Assembly: GCF_016583645.1 (NCBI RefSeq)
Contig: NZ_NRRL01000014.1
Span: 1 to 64,000 of the forward strand
Reading direction: 5' to 3'
Length of the DNA: 64,000 bases
From: Rhodovibrio sodomensis
GTDB taxonomy: Bacteria > Pseudomonadota > Alphaproteobacteria > Kiloniellales > Rhodovibrionaceae
Made by a program: the position numbers and the translations under genes. Positions 28,683-40,060 of this stretch are shown piece by piece (the first letter of the stretch is position 1; every line of letters begins with the position of its first letter). The notes beneath the pieces were generated by a model. That model worked only from the letters and a program-made list of their open reading frames with translations. It did not search any database and had not been told where the DNA came from.

Positions 28683-29373
28683 GAAGGTCACCTGCGGCTA
28701 CGGCGACATGCAGGTGCTCACGGACGTCTCGATCGAGGTGAAGCGCGGCGAAGTCGTCTCGATCATCGGGCCCAACGGGGCCGGCAAGTCGACCGTCATG
28801 AAGGCGGTGTTCGGCCTGCTGCACCCCTGGTCCGGGCGCATCGAGTTCGACGGCGTGGATATCTCCCGCCACGAGCCCTACCAGATCGTCGAAACCGGCA
28901 TGTGCTACGTGCCGCAGGTCGCCAACGTGTTCACCGAACTGACGGTGGACGAGAACCTGGACATGGGCGCGTTCGTGCGCTCCGACGACCAGGTGGGCGA
29001 CCGCAAGCAGCAGATCTTCGACCTGTTTCCGCGGCTCTACGAACGCCGCCGCCAGAAGGCCGGCAAGATGTCCGGCGGCGAGCGGCAGATGGTCGCCATG
29101 GGCAGCGCGCTCATGCTGGACCCCAAGCTGATCCTGCTAGACGAGCCGTCGGCCGGGCTCGCGCCCAAGATGGTCGACCACATCTTCGAGCGGATCGTGC
29201 ACGTCAACCGCAGCTTCAACATCGCGGTGATGATGGTCGAGCAGAACGCCAAGCAGTCGCTGCAGATGGCTCACCGCGGCTACGTCATGGCGAGCGGCGA
29301 GAACCGGGTCGAGGGCACCGGCACGGAACTGCTGAACGACCCCGACGTCGCCCGCCTGTATCTGGGAGGCTAG
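28663..29373 (+). CDS. livF: Branched-chain amino acid-type ABC transporter ATPase LivF
   Basis: The 236-residue second ATPase. Walker A is GPNGAGKST, the Q-loop lies in YVPQVANVF (usual for LivF), the signature is MSGGERQMVAMG and Walker B is LILLDEPSAGLAP. The ATG at 28663 lies within the 3' end of livG, in another frame, so translation is coupled. livH follows seven bases after the stop. Confidence 0.93.
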   Translation: MPLLKVEKVTCGYGDMQVLTDVSIEVKRGEVVSIIGPNGAGKSTVMKAVFGLLHPWSGRIEFDGVDISRHEPYQIVETGMCYVPQVANVFTELTVDENLDMGAFVRSDDQVGDRKQQIFDLFPRLYERRRQKAGKMSGGERQMVAMGSALMLDPKLILLDEPSAGLAPKMVDHIFERIVHVNRSFNIAVMMVEQNAKQSLQMAHRGYVMASGENRVEGTGTELLNDPDVARLYLGG

Positions 29374-29380
29374 AGTTCCA

Positions 29381-30439
29381 ATGACCCAAGCTGGCGAAGG
29401 CGTCCGGGCCGCGTTTGGGCCGCGCCCGGGCGAACGGCTGAAGGCCGCGCTGCAGACGCGCTCGGCCCTGGCCTCGGTGATCGCCCTGTTCTTCGTGCTC
29501 CTGATCGCCGCCGGACTGGTGCAGGACGCGTCGGCCGGGCGTATCCTGTCGCTGTTCGTCTGGGGGGTCATGCTGGGCGGCGTGATCGGCCTGGGCGGGA
29601 TCGGGCTGACGCTGGTCTACGGCGTGCTCAAGTTCCCCAACTTCTCGCACGGCGCGCTGGCCACGCTGGGCGCCTACATCGCCTTTTCCACCGTCGCCTA
29701 TCTGCCCAAGAGCGAGCCGATCGGCCCGTTCTCGTTCGGCTGGGAATTGGTCGCGGGCCTGGTGATCGCGATGCCGCTGGTCGGCCTGGTCGCGATCGGC
29801 GTCGACCGGGTGATGTACCGACGCCTGCGCGTCCAGCGCAGTTCCCTGGTGCTGTTCGCGATGGCCTCGCTCGCCATGGCGTTCTTCCTGCGCTCGGTGA
29901 TCTACCTGATCTGGGGGTCCGACTTCCGGTTCTATTACCAGGGCCGGGCGAACCCCGCGCTCGACCTGCCGCTGGGCCTTCGGGTGCAGGCGGATCAGAT
30001 CTTCATCCTGCTGCTCGCCGTCGTGCTGGTCACGCTGGTCTACCTGCTGCTGGAAAAGACCAAGATGGGCAAGGCGATGCGCGCCACCGCCAACAACCCG
30101 GAACTGGCGCAGGTGCGCGGCATCAACACCGAGAAGGTGATCGCCTACACCTGGATGCTGTCGGGCGCGCTCGCGGCGGCCGGCGGGGTGATGTACGGCC
30201 TGGCGTCGCAGCTGCGCCCGGAAATGGGCTTCTGGCTGCTGCTGCCGATGTTCGCCGCGGTGATCATGGGCTCGATCGGCAACCCGCGCGGCGCGCTCGC
30301 GGGGGCGGTGATCATCGGCGTGGCGCAGCAGGTCTCCAGCGCGGCGATCAGCCCGGCCTACGGACCGGGCGTGGCGTTCGTGCTGCTGGTGCTGACACTG
30401 CTGATCCGCCCGCAAGGCCTGTTTGGCGAGAGGAGCTAA
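29381..30439 (+). CDS. livH: Branched-chain amino acid-type ABC transporter permease LivH
   Basis: A 352-residue inner-membrane permease with eight or so hydrophobic segments. Family hallmarks are GGIGLTLVYGVLKFPNFSHG near the first helices and the cytoplasmic loop TKMGKAMRATANNPELAQVRGIN that contacts the ATPase. The first 40 residues are a hydrophilic extension with a further helix. It sits between livF and livM with very short spacers. Confidence 0.94.
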   Translation: MTQAGEGVRAAFGPRPGERLKAALQTRSALASVIALFFVLLIAAGLVQDASAGRILSLFVWGVMLGGVIGLGGIGLTLVYGVLKFPNFSHGALATLGAYIAFSTVAYLPKSEPIGPFSFGWELVAGLVIAMPLVGLVAIGVDRVMYRRLRVQRSSLVLFAMASLAMAFFLRSVIYLIWGSDFRFYYQGRANPALDLPLGLRVQADQIFILLLAVVLVTLVYLLLEKTKMGKAMRATANNPELAQVRGINTEKVIAYTWMLSGALAAAGGVMYGLASQLRPEMGFWLLLPMFAAVIMGSIGNPRGALAGAVIIGVAQQVSSAAISPAYGPGVAFVLLVLTLLIRPQGLFGERS

Positions 30440-30442
30440 GCC

Positions 30443-31666
30443 ATGGACGCCGCAACCCTCTCGAAAGGCATCTTCATCGCGGTGCCGCTGACCCTGCTGG
30501 GCCTCAAGCTGATCCCGCTGAAGGCCGCGTTGCGCCTGCCGGCCGCGATCGCTGCCGGCGTCGTGCTGGGGATCGCGATCGTCGCGGCGATGCCGTCCGG
30601 CGGCATGAGCTACCTGGTCAGCTTCACCACCATGGCCAGTATCTACGCCATCCTGGCGCTGGGCCTGAATACGCAGTGGGGCTTCAACGGCCACCTCAAC
30701 TTCGGCATCGCCGGATTCTTCGCCATCGGCGCGTTCACCACCGCGCTGTTCACCACCGCCGAGCCAACGGGGGTGATGGCCAACTACACGAAGCAAGCCT
30801 TCGGGCTGGAGGCGCCGTTCCTGGTCGGCGTGCTGGCGGGCGGCGTGGTCTCCGGGATCATCGCCTTCCTGATCGCGATCCCGGTGCTCCGGCTGCGGAT
30901 GGACTTCCTGGCGATCTCCACCATCGGGATCGCGGAGATCATCCGCCTGATCTTCCAGAACGAGCGCTGGCTCGCCAACGGCCCGCAGCCGCTGCGCGGC
31001 ATCCCGCGGCCACTGGACTGCCTGGTCCAGGACCAGGGCTGCGCGCCCGGCTGGCTGGCCTGGCTGTTCGGGCCGCTGGAGGCGCGCGACTACACCTTCA
31101 TCTACGTCGTCATCGTCACGCTGGCCTTGGCGCTGATCTACGTCGCCCTGGAAACGGCCCTGCGCTCGCCCTGGGGCCGGACGCTGCGGGCGGTGCGCGA
31201 CGAAGAGGCGTCCGCCGCGATGAACGGCAAGAACCTGACGAGCCTGCGCATCCAGTCGTTCGTCGTCGGTTCGGTGGTGATGGGCCTGGGCGGCGCGCTC
31301 TATGCCCATTACACCGTCACGATCGACTACAGCCACTTCAAGCCGCTGTTCTCCACCTTCATCATCTGGGTGATGCTGATGCTGGGCGGCAGCGGCAACA
31401 ACAAGGGCGCGATGCTGGGCGCGTTCATCATCTGGGGCGTCTGGTCCGGCACGGCGTTCCTGACCGGCCTGCTGGAGCCCACACTTGCGGCGATTCATCC
31501 CAGCCTGCCCGACCGCAGCAGCTACCTGCGCTGGATGCTGGTGGCGATCCTGCTCGCCGGGATCGTGCTGTTCCGCCCGCAGGGCCTGGTGCCCGAAGAC
31601 AAGGTCGTGAGCCGCTTTCTGGGCAAAATCGCCAACCCGCGGCGAAAACAACACTCTCAAGTGTAG
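30443..31666 (+). CDS. livM: Branched-chain amino acid-type ABC transporter permease LivM
   Basis: A 407-residue permease with about ten membrane helices, the LNTQWGFNGHLNFGIAGF motif of LivM proteins, the coupling segment RSPWGRTLRAVRDEEASAAM and the terminal FRPQGLVPED. No periplasmic binding protein (LivK) is encoded in this cluster, so the importer must use one from elsewhere. A short hairpin and AT-rich stretch follow the stop. Confidence 0.94.
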   Translation: MDAATLSKGIFIAVPLTLLGLKLIPLKAALRLPAAIAAGVVLGIAIVAAMPSGGMSYLVSFTTMASIYAILALGLNTQWGFNGHLNFGIAGFFAIGAFTTALFTTAEPTGVMANYTKQAFGLEAPFLVGVLAGGVVSGIIAFLIAIPVLRLRMDFLAISTIGIAEIIRLIFQNERWLANGPQPLRGIPRPLDCLVQDQGCAPGWLAWLFGPLEARDYTFIYVVIVTLALALIYVALETALRSPWGRTLRAVRDEEASAAMNGKNLTSLRIQSFVVGSVVMGLGGALYAHYTVTIDYSHFKPLFSTFIIWVMLMLGGSGNNKGAMLGAFIIWGVWSGTAFLTGLLEPTLAAIHPSLPDRSSYLRWMLVAILLAGIVLFRPQGLVPEDKVVSRFLGKIANPRRKQHSQV

Positions 31667-31688
31667 AAATATTAATTTTCCGCAAAGC

Positions 31689-31717
31689 TTGACGGGGATA
31701 TCGCGGCGCGGCATAGC
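31689..31717 (+). promoter_or_regulatory. Possible sigma-70 promoter before the ferredoxin reductase gene
   Basis: TTGACG (31689-31694) and CATAGC (31712-31717) are 17 bp apart in the 270-bp gap after livM. The -10 box is weak and the leader would be about 210 nt. Confidence 0.35.
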
Positions 31718-31936
31718 AGGGCCGCACGTAAAGCCCTGGTCCGCGCCGCCGCCCCTGGCTAGCTTTCGCGTGGGGCAGACAGCGCTTGGGGCGGACGGCG
31801 CCGGCGGCGAGGCAGCCAGCGTGCACGCGCGGCGAGTTGGCGATGCGACCCCGGGGACGGCCAGCTCTGGCTTCGAGAGGATAGTGCGCACCGGGCCGGC
31901 ATCCCGCCCCGCGGCGGAAGGGAGAACGAGACGAGC

Positions 31937-32731
31937 ATGAGTACCGCACGCGACAAGATCCGCGAGAAGCTGTTTCCGGTCGAAGTGACCGACGTGCAGC
32001 ACTACACCGACCGGCTGTTCACCCTGCGTACCACGCGTCCGGGCACCTTCCGCTTCGAGGCGGGCGAGTTCACCATGCTCGGCCTGGATACCGGGCAGGA
32101 GGTGATCCAGCGCGCCTACTCGATGACCAACGCCACCTACGACGAGGAACTGAGCTTCCTGTCGATCAAGGTGCAGGACGGCGCGTTCACCTCGCGCCTG
32201 CAATACGTCGAGGCGGGCCAGGAGCTGCTGGTCGGCAAGAAGCCGACCGGGACCCTGACGATCGACGCGGTGGCGCCGGGGCGCAACCTCTACCTGTTCT
32301 CCACCGGCACCGGGATCGCGCCGTTCATGAGCCTGATCCAGGAGCCGGAGATCTATAACCGCTATGAGCGGATCGTGCTCAACCACACCTGCCGCCTGCA
32401 GGCCGAGCTGGTCTACGACCAGTACCTGCGCGCGGGCATCCACGAGCACCCGCTGGTCGGCGAGGAAGCGGCCGCGCAGTTGCTCTACTACCCGACCGTG
32501 ACCCGCGAGGACTATTACCGCACCGGTCGCGTCACCGGCCACCTGGAAGACGGCAGCCTGTGGGGCGAGTTGGGTCTGGACAAGCTGGACCCGGAGCAGG
32601 ACCGCGCCATGGTCTGCGGCGGCCCGGACATGCTGGAGACGCTGGTCGACGAGCTGAAGTCCCGCGGCTTCGACCCCGGCGACCGCGGCGAAGCCGGCGG
32701 CTACGCGATCGAAAAGGCGTTCGTGGGATAA
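31937..32731 (+). CDS. fpr: Ferredoxin--NADP reductase
   Basis: An FAD enzyme exchanging electrons between NADPH and ferredoxin or flavodoxin, often under oxidative stress. The 264-residue protein shows the FAD motif RAYSMTNA (in place of RxYS), the NADP-binding STGTGIAPFMSLIQ and CGGPDMLETL, and the C-terminal GGYAIEKAFVG expected of the bacterial subclass. A ribosome binding site (GGAG at 31921) precedes the ATG. It is on the same strand as the liv cluster but separated by 270 bp with a possible promoter of its own. Confidence 0.94.
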   Translation: MSTARDKIREKLFPVEVTDVQHYTDRLFTLRTTRPGTFRFEAGEFTMLGLDTGQEVIQRAYSMTNATYDEELSFLSIKVQDGAFTSRLQYVEAGQELLVGKKPTGTLTIDAVAPGRNLYLFSTGTGIAPFMSLIQEPEIYNRYERIVLNHTCRLQAELVYDQYLRAGIHEHPLVGEEAAAQLLYYPTVTREDYYRTGRVTGHLEDGSLWGELGLDKLDPEQDRAMVCGGPDMLETLVDELKSRGFDPGDRGEAGGYAIEKAFVG

Positions 32732-32763
32732 CAGCCGCCGCCTCTTCTCCCCGCCCAACTGAT

Positions 32764-32860
32764 CCCCTCCTCCACTGGGAGGAGGGGCAAGGGGAGGAGG
32801 TCGCCGCACCCTCTCAGATGTCCCGCTAACCTCCTCTCCCTAACCCTCTCCTTTCAAGGA
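32764..32860. repeat. CT/AG-rich composite hairpin repeat (copy)
   Basis: CCCCTCCTCC pairs with GGAGGAGGGG around ACTG (32764-32787), followed by AGGGGAGGAGG and, about 30 bases on, ACCTCCTCTCCCT. The same order of segments occurs at 44,230-44,329. Confidence 0.65.
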
Positions 32861-32886
32861 AACCGTTGCAAAGCTCGCCTGACCAC

Positions 32887-33020
32887 CGTGTGAGGTCCTT
32901 CGACACGGACGCCTACGGCCTCCTACTCAGGATGAAGCTGTGGGTTTGTCAGAGATTTACATCTGTCTTCATCATGCTGAGTAGCCAGCCGCAGGCTGGC
33001 GTGTCGAAGCACGCCACACG
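32887..33020. repeat. MITE-like imperfect inverted repeat (about 51/54-bp arms)
   Basis: The left arm (32887-32937, CGTGTGAGG... CCTTCGACACG... CTACTCAGGATGAAG) matches the reverse complement of the right arm (32967-33020) with about ten differences around a 29-base loop. It lies between convergent fpr and the DUF3108 gene. Similar CTTCGACACG/CTCAGGATGA elements are widespread in alphaproteobacterial genomes. Confidence 0.65.
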
Positions 33021-33089
33021 CCTGCGCATGCCCGCGTGCAAAAGTCTCCGGTAGAGCGAACCACGGTTGGAGGAGAGGGAACCAACCGC

Positions 33090-34049
33090 CTACTCCACGG
33101 ACGCGCGCTTAAGCGGGAACAGGCCGGCGTCGGGCAGCGCGGCCTCTGGCCCGCGCGTCACCTCCGTCAGGTGCACGCGCAGCGCGCCCACCAGCGTGTC
33201 CGTCTCGATCCGGACCGGCAGCGGCGGCAGATCCTCGCCGACGCGCGCGAGCCACACGTCCACCGTGTCCGGATAGCGGCGCTTGGACTCGTACTTCTCC
33301 CAGAAGCCGGTCACCTTCTCGATCGTGATCCGGCACTTGGTCGCCTGGCCGCTGTAGACGGCGTAGGACGACTCCGGCACCTGCGCCGCGCCCAGGTTCT
33401 CGGCGGCGACGTCGTAGCGCCGGCGGCCGTCGAAGATCTGATGGGTGCCGGAACAGACCTCGCCCTGGCCCAGGATCAGACCGTAGATCGCGCTGATCGG
33501 GTCGCGCGTGCCGGTGCGGGCTTCCGCCGGCACGACCGAGCGGTCGTCGTTCGACGGCGCCGGCTCGGCCGTCACGGTGGGTGGCCCGTCGTGCGCGGGG
33601 TAGTCCATGCGCACCCAGCGCTTGCCATTGTCGCCCCACAAGTTGGCGGTGGCGAACCGCTCGGGCCGCAGCATGCCGGCGGCGGTGCGGGCCCCGTCGG
33701 CGCGGCCTTCCAGCACGAACGGCCACAGGCTGCCGATCCACCCCGAGGTGCGCGCCTGCAGGCGGATGTCGTAGCTGTCCGGGCCGAGCGCCACGCGGGT
33801 TTCGAACGTCAGCGCATTCAGCCCGCCGACGTAGAGCTTGTAGGCGAGCCCGAGCGGCGGCGCCACGGTCGTCTCGGCCGGCGCCGCCTGGCCCGAGGCC
33901 GCCCAGCCGAGCGTCAGACCGCCCGCCAGCAGCACGCCGGCCACCCGGCCGCCGGCGCGCCGGCCGCCAACCCGCCGTCCGCGAGCCCGCCGTTCGCTAG
34001 CCCGCCGTCCGCCAGCTGCCTGCCGGATCGCCTCCACCCCTGTGCTCAT
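33090..34049 (-). CDS. DUF3108 domain-containing periplasmic protein
   Basis: A 319-residue exported protein. After a very basic leader (RRARGRRVGGRR) a hydrophobic signal segment VAGVLLAGGLTLGWAASGQA ends near residue 53. The mature part fits the DUF3108 pattern: LAYKLYVGGLNALTFE, RLQARTSGWIGSLWPF, DPISAIYGLIL and the closing LPVRIETDTLVGALRVHLTE. The family is a predicted beta-rich periplasmic protein of unknown function. The ATG at 34049 was preferred over an upstream extension of 55 unlikely residues. Confidence 0.85.
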   Translation of the reverse strand: MSTGVEAIRQAAGGRRASERRARGRRVGGRRAGGRVAGVLLAGGLTLGWAASGQAAPAETTVAPPLGLAYKLYVGGLNALTFETRVALGPDSYDIRLQARTSGWIGSLWPFVLEGRADGARTAAGMLRPERFATANLWGDNGKRWVRMDYPAHDGPPTVTAEPAPSNDDRSVVPAEARTGTRDPISAIYGLILGQGEVCSGTHQIFDGRRRYDVAAENLGAAQVPESSYAVYSGQATKCRITIEKVTGFWEKYESKRRYPDTVDVWLARVGEDLPPLPVRIETDTLVGALRVHLTEVTRGPEAALPDAGLFPLKRASVE

Positions 34050-34329
34050 CGACGTCCCTTTCCGCTTGTTGCGCCGGCCTGTCGGAGCTCGGTGATACGG
34101 CCGGCGCATGCGCCCCGGCGCACGGCCGACCGCTTCCATAAGATACGCCCGCTTCGGGCCGAAAAAAGGCCGCCCGTCGCAACAAGTCCGCCGGCGCCGC
34201 TGCGCGCTTGACACCCCGGCCGCCCCTGCCCTATCAGCAGACGCGCGTCGGTTGGCGGTGACCTAACGCCTGCCGTCGCAGCCTTCAGCCACGCGCGTCC
34301 GGTATCCGTTCGACGCGCGCTGGCGCGAT

Positions 34330-34404
34330 GGGCGTGTAGCTCAGCGGGAGAGCGCCTCGTTCACACCGAGGAGGTCCCTGGTTCAAACCCAGGCACGCCC
34401 ACCA
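34330..34404 (+). tRNA. tRNA-Val (anticodon CAC)
   Basis: The cloverleaf is complete: acceptor GGGCGTG/CACGCCC, D-stem GCTC/GAGC, anticodon stem CCTCG/CGAGG with loop TTCACAC (anticodon CAC, reading GUG), T-arm CCTGG TTCAAAC CCAGG, and an encoded CCA end. It reads the GTG codon that dominates GC-rich genes. No integrase or attachment-site duplication is seen next to it. Confidence 0.97.
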
Positions 34405-34510
34405 TTCGATCCCCGTCTTGCTTCAATCGACGTTCGTTTACATCGCCTTCTTCCGAGGCCGTGCCGGCGTTGGCGTTGGCGTGGGCGGATAACCTGGACC
34501 ACCTCTGACC

Positions 34511-35107
34511 ATGCGTTTGAGATCGGCCTTGCTGATCCTCGGGATGAACGGCGCGTTGGCTGCCTGCACGCCGACCGGCGGGCTGGAGCCGATCCCGCGG
34601 GACCCGCAGGACCCGGCAAGGCAACCGCGCGCGGAGCAGTCGGGTGCGTGTCGTCCCGCGGCGGCCGACCGGCATTTAGCCCAGATCGACCGCCATGTCG
34701 CGCGCCTCCAAGTCCTGCGTGACCCAATCCGCGCGCGCCGGGCCGCGGGCTCCGGGAGTGCGACCGACCTCGCCCAGGTCGAGGCACAGCTGGCCGGCGC
34801 GCGGGCCCGCCGCGCACGCGCCCAGGCGGACCTCGCGATTGCACGGGCCAGTCTCGCCAAGCTACGGGAAAGTCGCGCGTCTACCAGCCGGCGCCCTAAG
34901 ACCTTCGTGTGTCCTTTTGCGCGGACGATGTACCCGCATGGTCCCTTTGCCGGGCTTTGGGCGCTGGGCGATAGTTCTTCCCGGAAGCGGTTCCCCCCGA
35001 TCCGGCTTCCGACCCCCGGCCGGCAGCCCATCCCCCGATCCCGGGCTGCAGGCGCGCCCCGTCCCCGTCACCCCCGGGGGCGGGGCGTCTTGCTTTCCGG
35101 GCGCTGA
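34511..35107 (+). CDS. Putative small lipoprotein with coiled-coil region
   Basis: Not recognised. The first 25 residues look like a lipoprotein signal (MRLRSALLILGMNGALAACT, lipobox Cys19). Residues about 85-120 form an Ala/Arg/Leu-rich coiled coil (LAQVEAQLAGARARRARAQ). Beyond residue 125 the translation becomes Pro/Arg-rich and unlike a folded protein, and a terminator-like hairpin sits inside the last 20 codons, so the true protein may have ended earlier and been extended by a frameshift. The ribosome binding site is weak. It could be a decayed gene. Confidence 0.4.
   Translation: MRLRSALLILGMNGALAACTPTGGLEPIPRDPQDPARQPRAEQSGACRPAAADRHLAQIDRHVARLQVLRDPIRARRAAGSGSATDLAQVEAQLAGARARRARAQADLAIARASLAKLRESRASTSRRPKTFVCPFARTMYPHGPFAGLWALGDSSSRKRFPPIRLPTPGRQPIPRSRAAGAPRPRHPRGRGVLLSGR
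35055..35087. terminator. GC hairpin followed by TCTTGCTTT
   Basis: CGCCCCG (35055-35061) pairs with CGGGGCG (35081-35087), with further CCCC/GGGG pairing inside, and a T-containing tract follows on the plus strand. It lies between the putative lipoprotein frame and the convergent SRAP gene. Confidence 0.5.
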
Positions 35108-35116
35108 CCGGCGCGC

Positions 35117-35911
35117 TCAGAACAGGCTTTGCTGGCGGTCGCCGCCGCCGGACGCCCCGCCGCCTTGCGTCCCGCCGCCAGACGCCCCGCCGTCACCCTC
35201 CGAAGGTTCCGCCGCCTGCAGCGGTTCCAGGATCGACGGGTCGTCGTGCTTGACCGCGTTGACCCGGGTTGAAACCGGATAGGCGGTGAGCGCGCCGTCG
35301 GGATAGGGCGTCAGCAGGCCCTGCGCCGTCTCGACATCCGCGGCCGGGTCGAGCCAGGCGTCGAACGCGTCCGGCGACAGCATCACCGGCATCCGCGGGT
35401 GGATGTGCTTCAGATCGGCGTTCGCCTGCGTGGTCAGGATCGTGCAGGTCTCGAGCACGCTCTGGTCCTTCGGATCGGTCCAGCGCTCCCACAAGCCCGC
35501 GAAACCGAATGGCCGGCGGTCGGCCAGCTCGATCCGGTAGGGCTGCTTGCGCCGCCCCTCCTCCGCCGGCGCCTTCCACTCGTAGAAGCCGTCCGCGACC
35601 ACCAGGCACCGCCGCCTCCGGAAGGCGGCGCGGAACGCCGGCTTGTCGGCCGCGCTCTCCGCCCGGGCGTTGATCATCTTCGCCCCGATCCCGGGATCCT
35701 CGGCCCAGAACGGCACCAAGCCCCAGCGCAGCTGCACGAGGTGCCGGCCGCCGTCGGCTTCCGGCCCTTCCGCGTCGCCGCGCACGCGTACCACGGGCAC
35801 GTCCTGGGTCGGCGCCACGTTGTAGCGCGCCGGCAGGTTGGGTCGCTCCGGCACCTGGAAGACGCGCTGGATCGCCTCGGTCGGGCTGGTGATCGAATAG
35901 CGGCCGCACAT
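35117..35911 (-). CDS. SRAP domain protein (HMCES/YedK family)
   Basis: These proteins crosslink to abasic sites in single-stranded DNA through the N-terminal cysteine and protect them from cleavage. The 264-residue sequence starts MCGRYSI, giving the catalytic Cys2 after Met removal, with the active-site Asn in RYNVAPTQ and the GFYEWK segment carrying the conserved Glu; the HPRMPVML motif provides the His. The C-terminus ends in a low-complexity Gly/Ser/Ala tail. The start is fixed by the need for Cys at position 2. It is divergent from the second CoxL-like gene. Confidence 0.95.
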   Translation of the reverse strand: MCGRYSITSPTEAIQRVFQVPERPNLPARYNVAPTQDVPVVRVRGDAEGPEADGGRHLVQLRWGLVPFWAEDPGIGAKMINARAESAADKPAFRAAFRRRRCLVVADGFYEWKAPAEEGRRKQPYRIELADRRPFGFAGLWERWTDPKDQSVLETCTILTTQANADLKHIHPRMPVMLSPDAFDAWLDPAADVETAQGLLTPYPDGALTAYPVSTRVNAVKHDDPSILEPLQAAEPSEGDGGASGGGTQGGGASGGGDRQQSLF

Positions 35912-36114
35912 CTCTGCCTTCGCCTCGCACACGCTGAATCGCACGGGAAGCCTAGCACACGGCCGGCGCCAGGACAGCGCCGGCGGTTTCGCCGCCCGGC
36001 GGGCTTGGCTGAGGCTCCGGCCCGCCCCACCTTTCGGGCACCTGCCGCAGCGCACAAACCGTGCGCCGCATCCAGCTCACGCACCCGAGCACGCACACGA
36101 GGGAGCCGTCGACC

Positions 36115-38460
<2,346 letters not shown>

Positions 38461-38501
38461 CCGCGGCCCGGGCGCCTGCAAGCGAGAAGGCGACGCCCGA
38501 G

Positions 38502-39320
<819 letters not shown>

Positions 39321-39341
39321 AGCCGGGCGGGTGGCGAATGT

Positions 39342-39689
39342 TCAATTCGACGCCAGGTTATCTCGTACGTAGGCGGCCACTTCGCTCCATGTGTGCGCGG
39401 GCAACACGCCAAGCCGTCGAACGAGCCTAGGTCGCTCAACTGTCGCGAGCTTCGCCGGTCGCACCACCGATGGCGCAGGCAGACCAGTCGAGGGGTCATC
39501 GGGCACGTGGACATCGTCCGGCCATCCCGCGTTCTCGGCGCTTGTAATCATCACGATCCAATACAGGCCAGTCTTGTCCGCCAAACTGGTTCGGGAAATA
39601 ACCACGGCCGGCCGGCGCTTCACCGTGTCGGGGTAATCGGCGAACGGGAACGGCACCACGACGATGTCGCCGGGCCTATAGGCCGCCAT
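39342..39689 (-). CDS. PemK/MazF-family toxin (endoribonuclease)
   Basis: A 115-residue type II toxin-antitoxin protein. The MAAYRPGDIVVVPFPFADY start with the conserved GDIV-PFPF core, the KRRPAVVIS strand and the central PSVVRPAKLATVER segment match PemK/MazF RNases that cleave mRNA at specific short sequences. The ATG at 39689 lies 14 bases inside the antitoxin gene, the normal coupled arrangement. Confidence 0.88.
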   Translation of the reverse strand: MAAYRPGDIVVVPFPFADYPDTVKRRPAVVISRTSLADKTGLYWIVMITSAENAGWPDDVHVPDDPSTGLPAPSVVRPAKLATVERPRLVRRLGVLPAHTWSEVAAYVRDNLASN

Positions 39690-39915
39690 AGGCCGCTTCG
39701 TCGGCCGGGCTCGACCACTCACTGAATGCCGTATCCTGCAGCCGGTAGAACGCATTCTCCTCTGGTGCGGCTTTGCGTATGACCACGCTGTCACCCTCAA
39801 TTTCGTAAACGACACGGTCGCCCGGCTTCAGCCCGAGCCGCTTGCGGACCGCGCTTGGGATCGTCGCCTGACCTTTACTGGTGACCCGTGAAATATTGTG
39901 TGGCGCGTGCGACAT
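39676..39915 (-). CDS. AbrB/MazE-family antitoxin
   Basis: A 79-residue protein whose N-terminal swapped-hairpin domain shows the AbrB pattern SRVTSKGQATIPSAVRKRLG, LKPGDRVVYEIEGD and VVIRKA. The C-terminal tail (AFSEWSSPADEAAYGGL) is the likely toxin-binding part. An alternative ATG at 39936 would add seven residues. It precedes and overlaps the toxin gene. Confidence 0.88.
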   Translation of the reverse strand: MSHAPHNISRVTSKGQATIPSAVRKRLGLKPGDRVVYEIEGDSVVIRKAAPEENAFYRLQDTAFSEWSSPADEAAYGGL

Positions 39916-39943
39916 GCCGCCTCCCGGCTCCGACATACAACGG

Positions 39944-39957
39944 GTATTACGTATTAC
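39944..39957. promoter_or_regulatory. Tandem GTATTAC heptamers upstream of the toxin-antitoxin operon
   Basis: GTATTAC is repeated directly at 39944-39950 and 39951-39957. On the minus strand this reads GTAATACGTAATAC and contains TAATAC, a plausible -10 box. It may be the promoter and an AbrB-type operator. Confidence 0.35.
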
Positions 39958-39996
39958 GCCCTCAACGCTAACACGGAACCTGCAGGCAGCGGACAC

Positions 39997-40031
39997 AAAA
40001 ACGGCCCCGTACCGCAAGGTGTACGGGGCCG
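39997..40031 (-). terminator. Rho-independent terminator of the TRAP binding-protein gene
   Basis: An 11-bp perfect stem (40002-40012 with 40021-40031, CGGCCCCGTAC arm, eight-base loop) is followed on the minus strand by TTTTT (39997-40001). It begins 30 bp after the dctP-like stop. Confidence 0.88.
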
Positions 40032-40060
40032 CGATTGCGCCGGCTATCAGGCCGCCAACA

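Noticed and set aside
29285..32809. 1174-codon open frame on the minus strand opposite the liv cluster and fpr
   Set aside because: It covers five well-supported plus-strand genes and translates to low-complexity Gln/Arg/Asp/His sequence without domains.
34330..34404. tRNA as the boundary of a genomic island
   Set aside because: No integrase and no repeated tRNA 3' end was found in the window; composition after the tRNA is like the rest.
34438..35031. Minus-strand frame of 197 codons after the tRNA
   Set aside because: No signal, motif or ribosome binding site; the plus-strand lipoprotein signal in the same region is more convincing, though still weak.
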